A stretch of 64,000 nucleotides of DNA from Rutstroemia sp. NJR-2017a BVV2 (lineage: Eukaryota; Ascomycota; Leotiomycetes; Helotiales; Rutstroemiaceae), in the NCBI GenBank assembly GCA_002946415.1, contig NJPS01000054.1:434001-498000 (forward strand), given 5' to 3'. Under the pieces are notes generated by a model, which did no database searches, was not told where the DNA came from, and was given only the letters and a program-made list of their open reading frames with translations. Positions 53,278 to 64,000 of the stretch are shown here, one piece after another (positions within the stretch are counted from its first letter, which is position 1; every line of letters begins with the position of its first letter). Position numbers and translations under genes: made by a program.

Positions 53278-54797
53278 TCACAGCAACCAGACTTGTCCCA
53301 TGATAACCAGGCAAGCGACTGGACCAACTGTCACAATTAGATAGCCGATATTCGAAAGAGTAAGTTTGACATGAGTAATGAGTGATAGAATATTGTTGTC
53401 GAGGCCACTTGATGCAGCGGATGCTTGACTAGTGATCGGTGGCTGGATCGTAGGAGCTGATGCTGGAGCCGTGTTTTCGGCTGGAGAAGATTTCGTGCTT
53501 GTAGCGCTCGAAGGAGGGTTGGCAGCATTGTTGTTAGATTGAGCGTTTCCCGTTGGCCTGTTGCAATGTCAGTACGGTCCAAAGTCAGTAGGCAGCGGAC
53601 TGCTTACTGCGAAGCGTTACCCATTAGATAAGACGCAACGTTAGCAATAGCCGAAGATGATGATGCAGAGCCCGCGGGTCCTCCTGTCGCACTTTGAGCA
53701 GATGCACTTTTATTTGCGAAAGGAGCGACATTTGATGGTGACGAGTTTGGACTCCCAGGCTTTGTTGGGTTCGACGATGCAGATTCGGGTGCTGGGGCGG
53801 GATTCTCTCCACCTGATGCCGTCGAATTTGAAGATTTCGGAGAAGATGTGGGGTTATTACCGCCTGGTGGTGTTGAGCTTGGAGACGACTCTGGTTCAGA
53901 TCCTGGGTTATTGTCTGCGGGTGCCGTCGAATTTGATGATGATCCTTTGCCGGACGAATCTGAGCATGACCTGTGAAACGTTAGGGATTATTAAGGCGAG
54001 AGTATGGAGAAACATACGTGACTGTTACAGTAACAGTAGCCATGTATGCTCGTGGCATCAGCGGGTGCAGCGTAGGGAAATGAGGAGCTGTTGTAAGTGG
54101 CGAGAAGGCTACCGGCGACACAACACATGATGCGCAGTCACAATCATCAGAATGTACATGGTTCTCTTGTATCGCAGACTTCTTGAACAACTCAAATGCT
54201 GCAAGGGACTCGAGAGATGAGGTGGTAACTGATAGCGCAGCAGTTCTCGGCGCACTGGGTTTCGCATTGGCCATAGCGATTGCAAGCATACCAGTGGCAT
54301 CACGGGCTGAATTACCGGAAGTAGTGGGATGGCTCACCAAACTGTTGATGTTTGCCAGAATAACAGAAACCATGTCGGACCTTCCTTCTAGGGCCAGTGA
54401 GACAGTATTTGTTCCTTGGGCCAGGAAGGTGGAAACCGTGGTAGATCCTGCGTCGACAACATCTTCCTCGTATTGTGTACCATCGACGAGCGGCATTGTA
54501 GGAATAACAGAGACATGGTCATGGCAGTCAACTTGTTCGGATGCTACATCTCTGTCGTTGATTGAGTTGCTAGCTGCTCTAAAAAGAGTCATCAGCTCCC
54601 GCCTGCCTCGTGCACAAACAGACAAATAATACTCACCGCAAATGTAGACCGAAACTGAAATCCCTTCTCCCAAGATTAATTCCATCCTTGCGAACAAACA
54701 CTTTGAAACCTTCGCCTATGAATACAAGTGTAATGACCGAGAAAGCAATCAGTGAAGCCACGACCATGACGGGTCGTCCGACTCTGCGTGAAGGCAT
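53278..54797 (-). CDS. Unknown Ser/Thr/Pro-rich protein with a hydrophobic segment at each end
   Basis: Not recognised. Four exons (54797-54637, 54578-54018, 53970-53608, 53557-53278) with introns of 47-58 bases join in frame to 454 residues. Residues 8-27 form one membrane segment or signal anchor after a basic start (PSRRVGRP). Residues about 55-240 are globular-looking, with Cys72 and a Cys cluster at 200, 202 and 205 (DDCDCASC). Residues about 245-415 are almost wholly Ser, Pro, Asn, Ala and Thr. The last 20 residues are hydrophobic with no charged tail, as in GPI-attachment signals or tail anchors. A cell-surface or wall protein is a fair guess from this layout. Splice sites were placed by frame and consensus only. 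Confidence 0.7.
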
Positions 54798-55336
54798 GAT
54801 TTTTTGTAAAGACAGAAGAGACTGTGAGAAGAGAGCGTGTGTATGCTTGAAGCAAGTAAATAAAGAGTAGAGTGTATCAAGGACCAAAATCGCATCAAAA
54901 GAGTGCAGAAGTGATAGAGGTACAGAGGCGGAACACCAAAATTTACCAAAATTGCGTCGAGCGGAAGAAGTGTTGAAGAGGTTGAAGAGAAAAGAAGAGG
55001 AAAAGATGAAATCAACTTGTCTTTATTGTTGAGAAAAGTTCAAGTGCTCCTTCCCATATTGCGATGGCATCCCTAAAACTGCATCTAGTTAAGACGCTCC
55101 TTCTAGATATGCATGTTCATGGCAATTGATCCATCTGTGCCTGCAAAACCTGCCTTCTTCTCAGGTATGCGCTTACCTTTCGGACTTAGAACATCCAAAT
55201 CCCATTCACGACAAGTTTTCAAGACAATTTTGAAGGCAATTCAGTTCATTGAGACATAGCTACAGACCCTAGCTTTTAACCCCATAGAACCCATATGCAT
55301 AAACTAAAGAATTAATTTTTGCAGCGCACTACACAC
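54798..55336. other. Intergenic spacer between two minus-strand genes
   Basis: Contains the promoter of the 454-residue unknown and the 3' untranslated region of RPS2. Nothing else is supported. Confidence 0.55.
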
Positions 55337-56268
55337 CTAGTAACGCTTGCCAGCACGGAGAACATCGCCGAACTCCTCCAAAGGACTTCTGATGAGCTTG
55401 GTCTCCTTCCATAAGTTGGGAGTCAAGTATCCGTATGTGTTGGCGGCGGCAACGAAAGTAGCCTTCAAGGTGTTCTCGAGGGTCTTGGTAGAACCGGAGG
55501 AGGAAGTGTATGCATCTTCGACACCAGCAAGTTGGAGAAGACGCTTGACAGCTGGGGATGCGACGAGACCGGTACCACGGGGAGCTGGGATAAGCTACGG
55601 AAAAGTAAAGGTTAGCAGATATTTCATTTCGCACTGTGTATGATTTCGCTTACTCTGACGGAGACGGAACCGCACTTTCCACTCTCCTTAGTGGGCAGAG
55701 AGTGAGGAGCACCCAAGTTAGTACCCCAGTAACCTCTTCGGATTGGCACAACGGACAACTTGGCGATAATGATAGCGGCACGGATAGCAGTTGCGACTTC
55801 CTTTGAGGTCTTGATACCGAGACCGACGTGTCCCTCAGAGTCACCAATGACAACGATGGCCTTGAATCGGGTACGTTGACCGGCACGGGTTTGTTTCTGG
55901 ACTGGCTTGATCTGTAGACAGAAATGTCATTAGCATCCACAATATGCTAATTGCCATGGTCGCGCGAAAGTGGTTTTTGCTGTGTTCCATACCTTCATGA
56001 CCTCGTCCTTTAATTTTGGCAAGAAGAAATCAACAATTTGGTACTCCTTGATTGGCAGAGAGTGCAGGTAGATCTCCTCCATTGACTTGATCTTTCCATC
56101 CTTCACGAGACGGCCAAGTTTGGTGACTGGTTGCCATTCCTTTGCCTCGTCCTTGCTGGCTCCGCGACGAGCTCCACGTCTTCCACGTCCACGGCCACCT
56201 CTATCTCCTCCTCGGGATCCGAATCCTCCACGAGCGCCAGCAGCGCCGCCTCTTGGTGCGTCAGCCAT
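55337..56268 (-). CDS. rps2: 40S ribosomal protein uS5 (RPS2)
   Basis: Component of the small ribosomal subunit near the mRNA entry site, needed for decoding accuracy. Three exons (56268-55993, 55911-55654, 55594-55337; introns 81 and 59 bases) encode 263 residues. The N-terminal extension is Gly/Arg-rich (RGG repeats, a target of arginine methylation in yeast and human). The S5 N-terminal RNA-binding domain follows with [20 protein letters not shown]. The second half contains [20 protein letters not shown] and [19 protein letters not shown], both highly conserved. Splice sites fall between well-conserved blocks. Confidence 0.97.
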
Positions 56269-56529
56269 ATTGATATCGAATTGGTCGATTAATGTACGAG
56301 GTTGACAAGTCGGTGGGCGTTGGGCGATTGACTTTCGAAAGATTTAAGAATTTCGTGATATGGAAGAATTTGGTGATTGTGGGATTGTTCGCTTAACTTT
56401 CCTTAGTGTGCCTTGTTGTGGTTTAGGTTATCGAGATGTGTTGATGCCTGACTTTGAGCTCTATATTTTGCGTGATATCTGGAGCGATACTTTAAGGCAT
56501 CAACTTCTCAAGGAGGGGTAGGCACGGTA

Positions 56530-56805
56530 GTACTCGTCCACGCGGTGGAGTTGTACACCAAAATCTACACTGTAATGATTTATTATTTAAAATTCAAAAA
56601 ATTGAGATTTTAAATATCTATAAGCTCTCAGACAATCAGTAGGTTTTGAAGTATCTTTCTGCTTATTTAGATCTTTAATTTTATTATATTTAAAAACTCT
56701 TTCAAAGGGGTTCTTTTGTCCTGAATTATGATGTTCTAGTAATTTTGGTGAGAAACTTCGTTTTGATGTACCACGCCTAAACTCCACCACGTGGCGTCCT
56801 CGTAC
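56530..56805. mobile_element. MITE-like element with inverted ends
   Basis: The block CCACGCGGTGGAGTT at 56538-56552 is matched in inverse at 56780-56794 (14 of 15 bases). Further in, GTACACCAAAA on the left is matched in inverse by GTACATCAAAA on the right, with a few extra bases in the right arm. A GTAC lies at each outer edge (56530 and 56802). The interior is strongly AT-rich, about 140 bases. The size (about 257-276 bases), inverted ends and lack of genes fit a non-autonomous DNA transposon. No clear target-site duplication could be seen. It lies 260 bases upstream of the RPS2 start. Confidence 0.6.
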
Positions 56806-57381
56806 AGAATGCAAACTACGAAGTACCGAAAGTAGCAAGTACCGTTGATTTCTCATACTCGTCGTCGCTTGCACACGCCATCCATCTCAAAGTCTGGTCA
56901 CTAAATATATCAAGCGAACCCAAAAAGCCCACGGAACAGAAAATCCTTGCCATCCTGTTTGACCTAAACCTACATAATAATATACAACTGAAAGCTAGAT
57001 CCCCGAGCACCCAAGTATTGCTACATGCTACCTCATATAATTCCGCCGAACGCCCACGTCAAGTCCAGATATTTCTCCGATATTCTCCTGAGGTCGCCAT
57101 CGACATACCATTAGTGCTTGTGAGACAGGCAAAATCCTCCTACACATCAAGCTGTTCACTATTCTGCAGCCGAAACCCAAAGTATTCTCGTCGTTCCCAT
57201 GTCAATCAATAGTCCATCAACCCATCAATCGAAGACTGGAACTTCGGCTTGCGAATTGCCTCTTTTCTTCTGGAACCACTTGCACAATATCATCCGTTTC
57301 CCATAAATAAATTTCATACTCCGTCCCCGAATTGTCCAATCTTTGCAGTGCCTGTAATATTAACTCCTCGCAGCTACTACC
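56806..57381. other. Intergenic spacer between the MITE-like element and the Zn2Cys6 gene
   Basis: Probably the 3' untranslated region and downstream of the transcription factor gene. Short open frames only. Confidence 0.45.
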
Positions 57382-59134
57382 CTACCATGAAAACGTAGTT
57401 TCTCTGTACGAATGATTGCCATTTGGGTTCTCCTTCATACATGTTAGCTGTACTGCTAACCATCGCTCTTCCGAATTCAGGTGGAGATATGTAATCATCC
57501 ACCGTGAAGCCTCCGGAATTGGTTCCGAATCTTCTTGGATCCCTTCACCCTCGATACTGGAGAGCCATGCGCATATCCTCGCTACACTGATCGTGTCGAA
57601 ACAGAGTCCTTCGCGTCGAGCTTTGGACCACAGCAATGCTATAGCTTGGCGTCGGATTCTTCGATCACGGCACTTCACCGCAGTGATTACGAGCGGCAGA
57701 ATCGTTCCCATATCGAGAGTGAAGCGGGAAGTGTTGCTTGGATCATCCGGACTCGAGAGTAAAATCTGAGCTTTGCATATTATTTCCGCAAAGAGGTGAT
57801 TATACTCGTCGTATAGCATTTCGGTATGTGGGACACTGGAGGCCAGAAGAATTGTGGCGATGTTGTAGTAAATACTCAGCATATGCGTTGCATCAGAGGA
57901 GATGCTTCCGGTATGTGCTTCAGCGGCATGGACAGATTGAAAAGCCTTACGCCATCGATGCAGTTGGGTGGTATAATGAGTGTGTAGCCTGTTCCAATAT
58001 GGAGTAATGAGCTCTTCTGGGCCCGTCTGGGATTTCATAACCGACTTTCGATAAAACTGTCCAATGGCGGCCATGAGAAAGTCCCACACCTCTCTGGCTT
58101 CTTGAACGCTGTCAAACTCGTCCGGTATTTCGAGATTGTCTTGGAGGAGGTTGGGAACAGGATAAGGCGGTGGTACAAAAAGACCTTGCACATCGAGTCT
58201 AGCGAAAAGTCGGCCCAAGTCATCAACCAGGCTGTCCTGAATTTCTGACAGTGAGTCATGAGAAAGTCTCGAGCTTCCGCCCCTACGAGCAATTCTCCAA
58301 TCAGCCAACAATCTTGATCCCCCTCTCAAGTGGGTCAAAGCCCCTTCATAGCTTCCTTGCAATGCCTCAAAGGTCATGAACAGCACACATGCCGTCAGCG
58401 ACGTCCTCAAGTGCCTTCTCCCATCCGAGAGTATGATTCGGAGGGATGCTATGGCTCTGCTGTATTCTCGCAAAGCAAAGCGATGATGCTCATCCAAGTG
58501 ATGATGGTCGATTTGGGGAAAGCCTGACAACGATAAGCGTGTGGGGGACGAAGTGATCTCTAAGGATTTAGCAAGGGCGCCAAGAGCGATAGTGGCATAT
58601 TTGATTGGAGCCTCCAAATGACAGAGTTGAGGGACCTTTTCTATCCAGAACGTAGGATCGAATTGTCCACAAATCTCCCCAGCTGTCTTGTCGCAGAATC
58701 GTTGGAAATAGCGACGTTCATCAGCATCGCCTATTATCGCGACAGATGGGGCATACGACATCATAGACATCGGCCGTGGATGGATAGGCACTGGTTTGGG
58801 ATCCTCGGAGTGCTCCAAAGCGTACCCACCGCATTCTCGACCGAGATTCTGGCATCTGACACACTCGGGTTTGGTTTCATCGCATTTGACGCGCCGTTGT
58901 CTACGTCCTATTAGTCAATAGCGGATCTTACAATTTTCCGGTCAAGCGTTCTGGACGGAGAAATTCCAATAGACTGGTCCCGCAACCGACTTACTTGCAG
59001 GTCGTGCATCCTGTCTTTGATCTCGGGCCACTCTTTCTGAGTCCCTGGCTTCTTGACGGTTGTTCAGGAGATGCTTGATCGGGAAACTGGTTGAAGAATT
59101 TATAGACGTTTGGGTATGGAAGCTTCAATGACAT
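57382..59134 (-). CDS. Zn2Cys6 fungal transcription factor
   Basis: Nuclear zinc-cluster regulator of the fungal-specific type. Two exons (59134-58995 and 58900-57382) joined by a 94-base intron encode 552 residues. The zinc cluster is split by the intron: exon 1 ends in TGCTTCK and exon 2 continues QRRVKCDETKPECVRCQNLG, giving Cys43, 46, 53, 60, 63 and 70 with the canonical 2-6-6-2-6 spacing. The acceptor used is the second AG, because the first would give an immediate stop. The remainder (about 100-540) reads as the helical fungal transcription-factor domain (DUF3468/Fungal_trans_2 style). The target pathway is unknown; no gene cluster surrounds it. Confidence 0.93.
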
Positions 59135-62100
59135 TGTCTTTGTCGAGGTGACAATCCAGTTGCCGCATCGGCTGCCGAGGCCGGAAAAACAATCTTCGGG
59201 CCTTTGGAGGGTTGTATCAGGGAGATTGCTTCAGACGTTGTGGGTCTGTGATCCTGAAAAGAATGTGAAGTTATGAATTCGATATTCGATATTCGAAAGC
59301 AAGAGAAGATGTCTGGCCGATATTGACAGGAGTCGGGCCGGTAATATTCACCTACAGTAACGACAGGGAAAAGTTTGCCTTGAGCTGGTGACTTGGTCAA
59401 CAATAGTAATGATATTTATTGTTTTACTGGGCAATATATTAAGCGGGATATCTTGCAGGCTTCATGTCGGGGTAAATTAACAGGACGATCTGGGAGGATT
59501 ACCGACAACCAAAATGCGATATATGATGCGATCATTTCCCAACCAACTCTGCGCCAAAACCTGGCAGCTACTTGTATATTTGACTGGACGATCCCATCCA
59601 AACCTCCGCCCCGGAACCTTTCACGCTGAGCAAAGCGTGGACGAAAGGTTGACCTGGAATTGAAATCGCAAGGGTTCACGCCACTAAATGACCATTGACA
59701 GGTGTCATGGGCAGGGTCGTGTATGGTCCAGCCAAGAAATTGATCCAGGATGATGAAGGGATTTTGCACGTGAGGATATACATCTCTCTGGGGCATGCCC
59801 TTGTCCTCACTCCGCACAGTCATGCAAGCAAGACAAAAACGTCGCGTTGTGGTACAAAATGACAGCTATTGATTTGCTGAGCCAGAAACCCGCCTCTCTC
59901 ATACATGAACTAGTGCTTATTAAGTCACTATTTTTCCGGAGATTCTAACCGAACAGCCGGAAAGCAACTTCAAATTGGCTGAGGGGACCCAAGTCGTGCC
60001 ATGATGCCAAACAGGAATATTCGCGAATTATGCCAGACTCGGACATCATGTGGCTTGAGCCAAAAGCATGGGAGGTCCTACTCCTCATACCGTTAAATAC
60101 CTTGGCACACAAGACTGCAGCTGCGTGCCGTCTCATGGAAGCTGAAGACATGTTCTCCTCGATGTGGAAGCCACATTGCGTGAGCTTTTGATTCTCACGA
60201 TTGGGGCCTTCTTTCAATGCATGTCGTGTGTTTATCCAAAGGAAGGCTCACTTGTTCCTGCGTACGATGAAGACCGGAGTCATGGAAGTGCTCGCCAATA
60301 TCAGCCTTACCCGGCACTGTCTTCAATCGAAGTCTACATTATACAAAAGCTGTTAGCACCTCTCTTTTAACTTCCCGCTTTATTTGAGTTGTTGTTGTGG
60401 AGAATGTCAAATACGAGAATTAGGGGTCCAATGGGAAAGTTTCCAAGGCCTTACTCGGTCAATTATGCAAAGGCTCAATTGTCTGATGTCAGTTCTATGC
60501 AGAAGGATCTCCGGGCGTCTTCTCTACTCCTTGCTTAGAATGTGGCGGTGTTTCGAAACTTGTGGTCAGATTACACCGCACCTTGGATATAGTTGCAGAT
60601 ACTCTCACTTCAGATTGTCGCAGACTAAACGTCAGCTCGATGTCTGGATTACGGTGCTTGTGTAATTCATTACAATGTGCTCCGTCAGAAGACGGCGAAA
60701 TAATTCTCCCAGGCACCCTCATACGTGCCTGTCATCAAAATGTTTTCAAAAATTTCGAATATTCCAAATGTCGTGCATGCTGCATGGAAGTTACGTGTAT
60801 CCACAATGCTACATAAAAGGATAATATATGAGGCTGCAATATACATGTGGTGGAGATTGAACCAAATCGTCGGTACAGTAAGTCTGATTCCAACCATTCA
60901 CTTATTAATCAAGCTTCGTTCTAGACGCTGAGCACTTTTCCCTCCACGCAGGTATCGCATCCAATAATGGAAACATCGTTTACAACTCAAGTTGACGATA
61001 CCATCTTTACGGTAGGCGAAAGAGATGATGACTCGAACTCTACAGAACATGACACAGACTTCAGCTGGACTATTCCACTCCAAAATGCATGCTCCTTCCA
61101 AAACAATCCGTCAATTGGGTTGATCTACACGATCACATGCATTTCTTGAACATTGTTCTACCACCTGCCCCAATGGCCTTCTTGAAGATGTGAGAATATG
61201 GACGGCACAGAGGAAAACGCTTCGCACTTCTACATATGCGTTACAAGGCTGTTCTGATGGTACGGTGCAGCATTTTTCCACCAATGAGTATCCAGTGATA
61301 CAAACACCTTGAAGTTACCACCAAATTCATCCAACCAAATAATTGGAAGAAAGCCCAAATACAGAGAATACTATCCTCAAGTCTGAGGCTCCATCTGCAA
61401 TGAAAAGTTTTCTCAGGCATGATCACCAATTGTGCGCCAACCCCCCCCCTTTCAGCTCACTGTACCACTTTGTTTCCATCCTTTCTCGTGTTCACGCCTC
61501 TTGATGACTGGCTTTTGCTTGAGTATATGCATTGACTTGCATGCGAACACGAATTTTTTGAGCTGCCGTTACTTCTTTCTCCATCCGTTACAACACGCGT
61601 TTCGAACAGAAATCTTCTTCGATAGCATGCAAGCTGGGCTCTGGTGTATCGATCTTGTGTGGTCCGATTAAGATGGACTCCGTAGTCATCCGATAGGTCT
61701 TTGGCGTCAACATATGGGTCTAGGCCTTCTGGAAATGGATACCGCAGTTCGGGTAGCGTAATCTGCGAGCGGGGTCGCAGTGGAGGGGAAACATCAACGA
61801 GAACATGCACGCCGTCAGAGAATCTTATACCCGAAAACTTTGCGTGGTCACTGGTGGTACAAGGTTGCTCGGTATGGGATGTTTCTTCCCGGAAGACGCA
61901 TTGCCGGTATCAAATCGATCTTATCTACATTGCTTTCAGGGCATGGATGTATCCCGGCGCTGGTGTTCCTGAGTCTCAAGATTCTGTGCATTTGGGTTTC
62001 TTACGATCGAGTATCTGTGATTACGTCGCTCACTTCACTGGAGTGTGAGTACATGAGATTCATGTAAGTTGACAAGGCGAGTTATCTTACAACGCGACGT

Positions 62101-62319
62101 CCGAATGTTGTTCGAGGCAAAGCGTCATTCTTGCCCCTCAAAATTACCTGATACTCACCTTCCTCTTTCGACACCACATCATTCATTCGTCCTCTGTGAA
62201 AACTCCTTCTACTCTCTTTGTATGTCCGACCAGGAATCTGGATATGTTTTGCAGAACGAATGATGGTCGCGAGCAAGTACTTCGATCTCTATGGTGTGAA
62301 GTGTAAGGACCTGCTGCGT
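59135..62319. other. Gene-poor intergenic region
   Basis: No convincing gene. One minus-strand frame of 135 codons (59416-59823) has protein-like composition but no motif I can identify. Other frames are short and overlap on opposite strands. The first few hundred bases hold the promoter of the Zn2Cys6 gene. Confidence 0.4.
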
Positions 62320-62555
62320 AGGTAGATTACGAAATGGATACCCATGGGGTGGAGTTTCCAGCTCTTCAACCCACCCATGGGTAACCTTCAACTAATCCAT
62401 AACTCATCCAACAACTGAGCTAGGAATGGTGTATGCCAGATTCAGGCCCGGCACCGCCATTAGGTAGTCAGTATGCCCTTCAACTCACCCAATAGGTACC
62501 CATTAACCCATCTACGGGTACCCTACCCACCGGGTGGGTAGGTTCGCAGCCTATT
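62320..62555. repeat. Dispersed repeat family B, copy 2
   Basis: Resembles 20330-20535: both have a GGGTACC-type cluster (ggtacccatta), repeated CCCACC and GGGT words with short palindromes such as ACCCACCGGGTGGGT, and end in GGTTCGCAGCCTA or GTTCGCAGTCTA. The two copies are 42 kb apart. Confidence 0.65.
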
Positions 62556-63582
62556 CGTAAGGTGGTATTTCAATTTTTATCCGGGACCCCGTTCTTCCTC
62601 GCTCGGAACTTCTATATAGTATCCATATCGCAGCAGATATGTTCATGCTCCTGCTAAACTTGGAAATGTGGTATAGCTTTTGAGTTCTCTGACTGGTATT
62701 GACATCTAGGTCATGTCGATCCCTAATCACATGTTAACATACGCTTCACGGCATACATAGGCTAAGTGCAGCTTTGGGGGTGATTTATAAGAGTAGCCAG
62801 CTATGGCATGTTCTTCGCTAGTCTCTTATGCGTATGGATATCTTCTTCGTGTCCTTCCGCAAATTACTCCAAAGGAAGCGGGCGAAGACAAACTTTGGTC
62901 CGGGAAATGCATAGGTCTAAATCCGAATTCGAACTGCGAGTGAAAAGAGTCTGAAGCATGTAAATGTTTCATTGCAAAACCCTGAGGTCTTGCGGTAATA
63001 GGTACGAAACCATCCCCTCGATAGTCGCAGTTTGGACAGGCGATCTCCTAACTGAGAACAGCGCCCATCACAATGAGGGCAGTATCTTGAGAATGATCGT
63101 TTATAAATAGCACTATACTCCCCAATTGTTTATAACTCAAAGAAATAGCTCTCTAAACCAGATTGCCCATAGATTTAGATTCGTCCGCCATCATCTTGAC
63201 GCCCTTCTCAGATCCAGAATGACTAGATTATGCGGGCTGTGTCCACGTGGTTGTAGTTGTAGATGCGCGCATGCTATGTCTGAGAGGTGATCAAATTGGT
63301 TAGTTATTTAATAGAAATATAAAGGACATTTTTATAAAATCTTTATTAAGTGTTGAAATAGATTAATTATTAATTTTTAGTTTCCATAAGTTTAAAGAAA
63401 AGTTATCATAATTTCATATTTTGGCCCCCGCGTGCCCCCGCAATCCACCCAAGAGGACTCTCTCGCCGGGCGGAGTCCAGACGTGGCTTAACCTCGAGCT
63501 CTCAACCCCAATCTTTTGCGACAGCTAGCACTGAATCGCTCATGGAAATACGACGATTATAGAAGTGCGATAGCCAGCTTCA
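62556..63582. other. Upstream region of the last gene, with an AT-rich island
   Basis: No gene is seen. From about 63300 to 63420 the sequence is about 80 percent A+T and stops abruptly at a GC-rich stretch (GGCCCCCGCGTGCCCCCGCA). A CCACGTGG palindrome at 63243-63250 and an inverse CCACGT at 63481-63486 bracket the island, about 245 bases apart, which faintly recalls the MITE-like element at 56.5 kb. The promoter of the last gene lies in the final part. Confidence 0.45.
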
Positions 63583-64000
63583 ATGCCTATTACCTTTGGA
63601 AGCGTTGGGGATATAATAGCGGTCGGGCAGATCTCCTGGTCGTTAGCTAAGGCGTTGAACGACTCCAGAGGATCTGCGAAGGAATATCAAGGCCTGGTCA
63701 AGGAGCTGCGAGCTTTTGAACGAGCGGTATTGCAGGTATGTTCGTGGAATGAAGTTACAGGTGATTTGATTCATTCATGATATAGATTGTTGCGCTCTGG
63801 CAAAATTACGACTGCCCTGATGTGATCACGACAGATGCTGCCAAGGATTGGCTAGATACATTGCGCGCCTTTCAAGACAAGGCGGATAAGAAGTATGGCG
63901 CAAGCCTGGGGGCCTCGGGGGGGTCTGGAAATTTGGTGAAAGACATCTCGAAGAAGTTTATCTGGATGAAGGAGAAGGAGGACATTCTGGACTTGAGGAG
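63583..64000 (+). CDS. N-terminal part of a fungal STAND/ULD-like protein, cut by the window edge
   Basis: Only the 5' end is present. Exon 1 (63583-63735) reads MPITFGSVGDIIAVGQISWS, followed by a GTATGT donor and a 50-base intron; exon 2 starts at 63786 (IVALWQNYDC) and stays open to the edge, for about 122 visible residues. The opening, with SLAKALNDSRGSAKEYQGLV, matches the N-terminal helical domain seen in large fungal proteins with NACHT, ankyrin or ubiquitin-like parts. In other family members this domain precedes a signalling or self-recognition module; that part is not visible. Family assignment is from recall of the opening and is moderate. Confidence 0.7.

Noticed and set aside
59416..59823. 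135-codon minus-strand frame with NPFIILDQF, faintly like pirin
   Set aside because: The likeness covers only a few residues and the pirin metal-binding His motif is absent.

Overview
The window is nuclear DNA of a filamentous ascomycete. All recognisable genes are eukaryotic: most are split by short GT-AG introns of about 47-111 bases, some with CTAAC-type branch sites. The set includes typical fungal families: a Zn2Cys6 regulator, a bZIP factor, a GPR1/FUN34/YaaH acetate-transporter-like protein, an NmrA-like protein and a fungal aquaporin. Overall feel (gene density, intron style, protein wording) suggests Leotiomycetes such as Sclerotiniaceae, but that is an inference from memory and was not tested.

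Layout. 1-0.6 kb: an unidentified gene end or relic. 1.9-7.9 kb: cohesin subunit SMC3 (minus) and the ribosome-biogenesis kinase RIO1 (plus) diverge from a 367-base shared promoter. 7.9-13.8 kb: no convincing gene. 13.8-14.8 kb: acetate-transporter-like membrane protein, followed by about 1.5 kb of extremely G-rich, C-poor plus strand with G-quadruplex and triplex-type tracts. 16.4-29.4 kb: a gene desert holding several diverged dispersed and tandem repeats and a possible F-box/LRR relic. 29.4-31.0 kb: bZIP factor (minus). 34.3-35.6 kb: aquaporin. 35.7-41.6 kb: no convincing gene.

41.6-59.1 kb is the gene-rich part: secreted alpha/beta hydrolase, APC11 (the RING subunit of the anaphase-promoting complex, rebuilt from four small exons) divergent from a TUM1/MPST-type sulfurtransferase, ER FKBP2 prolyl isomerase, a 124-residue unknown, an NmrA-like protein, a 454-residue unknown with a hydrophobic segment at each end, ribosomal protein uS5 (RPS2) and a Zn2Cys6 transcription factor. 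A MITE-like element with inverted ends lies just upstream of RPS2. The last 4.4 kb before the 5' end of a STAND/ULD-like protein gene (63.6 kb to the edge) is repeat-bearing and gene-poor.

How the genes relate. These are unlinked housekeeping functions (cohesion, mitotic ubiquitination, 40S maturation, translation, ER folding, sulfur transfer) mixed with accessory genes. No biosynthetic cluster, CRISPR array, rRNA or tRNA was seen. I found no clearly new multi-gene system. The most unusual items are the putative GC-AG intron in SMC3, the 32-base exon in APC11, the MITE-like element, the 105-base homopurine tract beside a tandem G4 block, and the repeat families.
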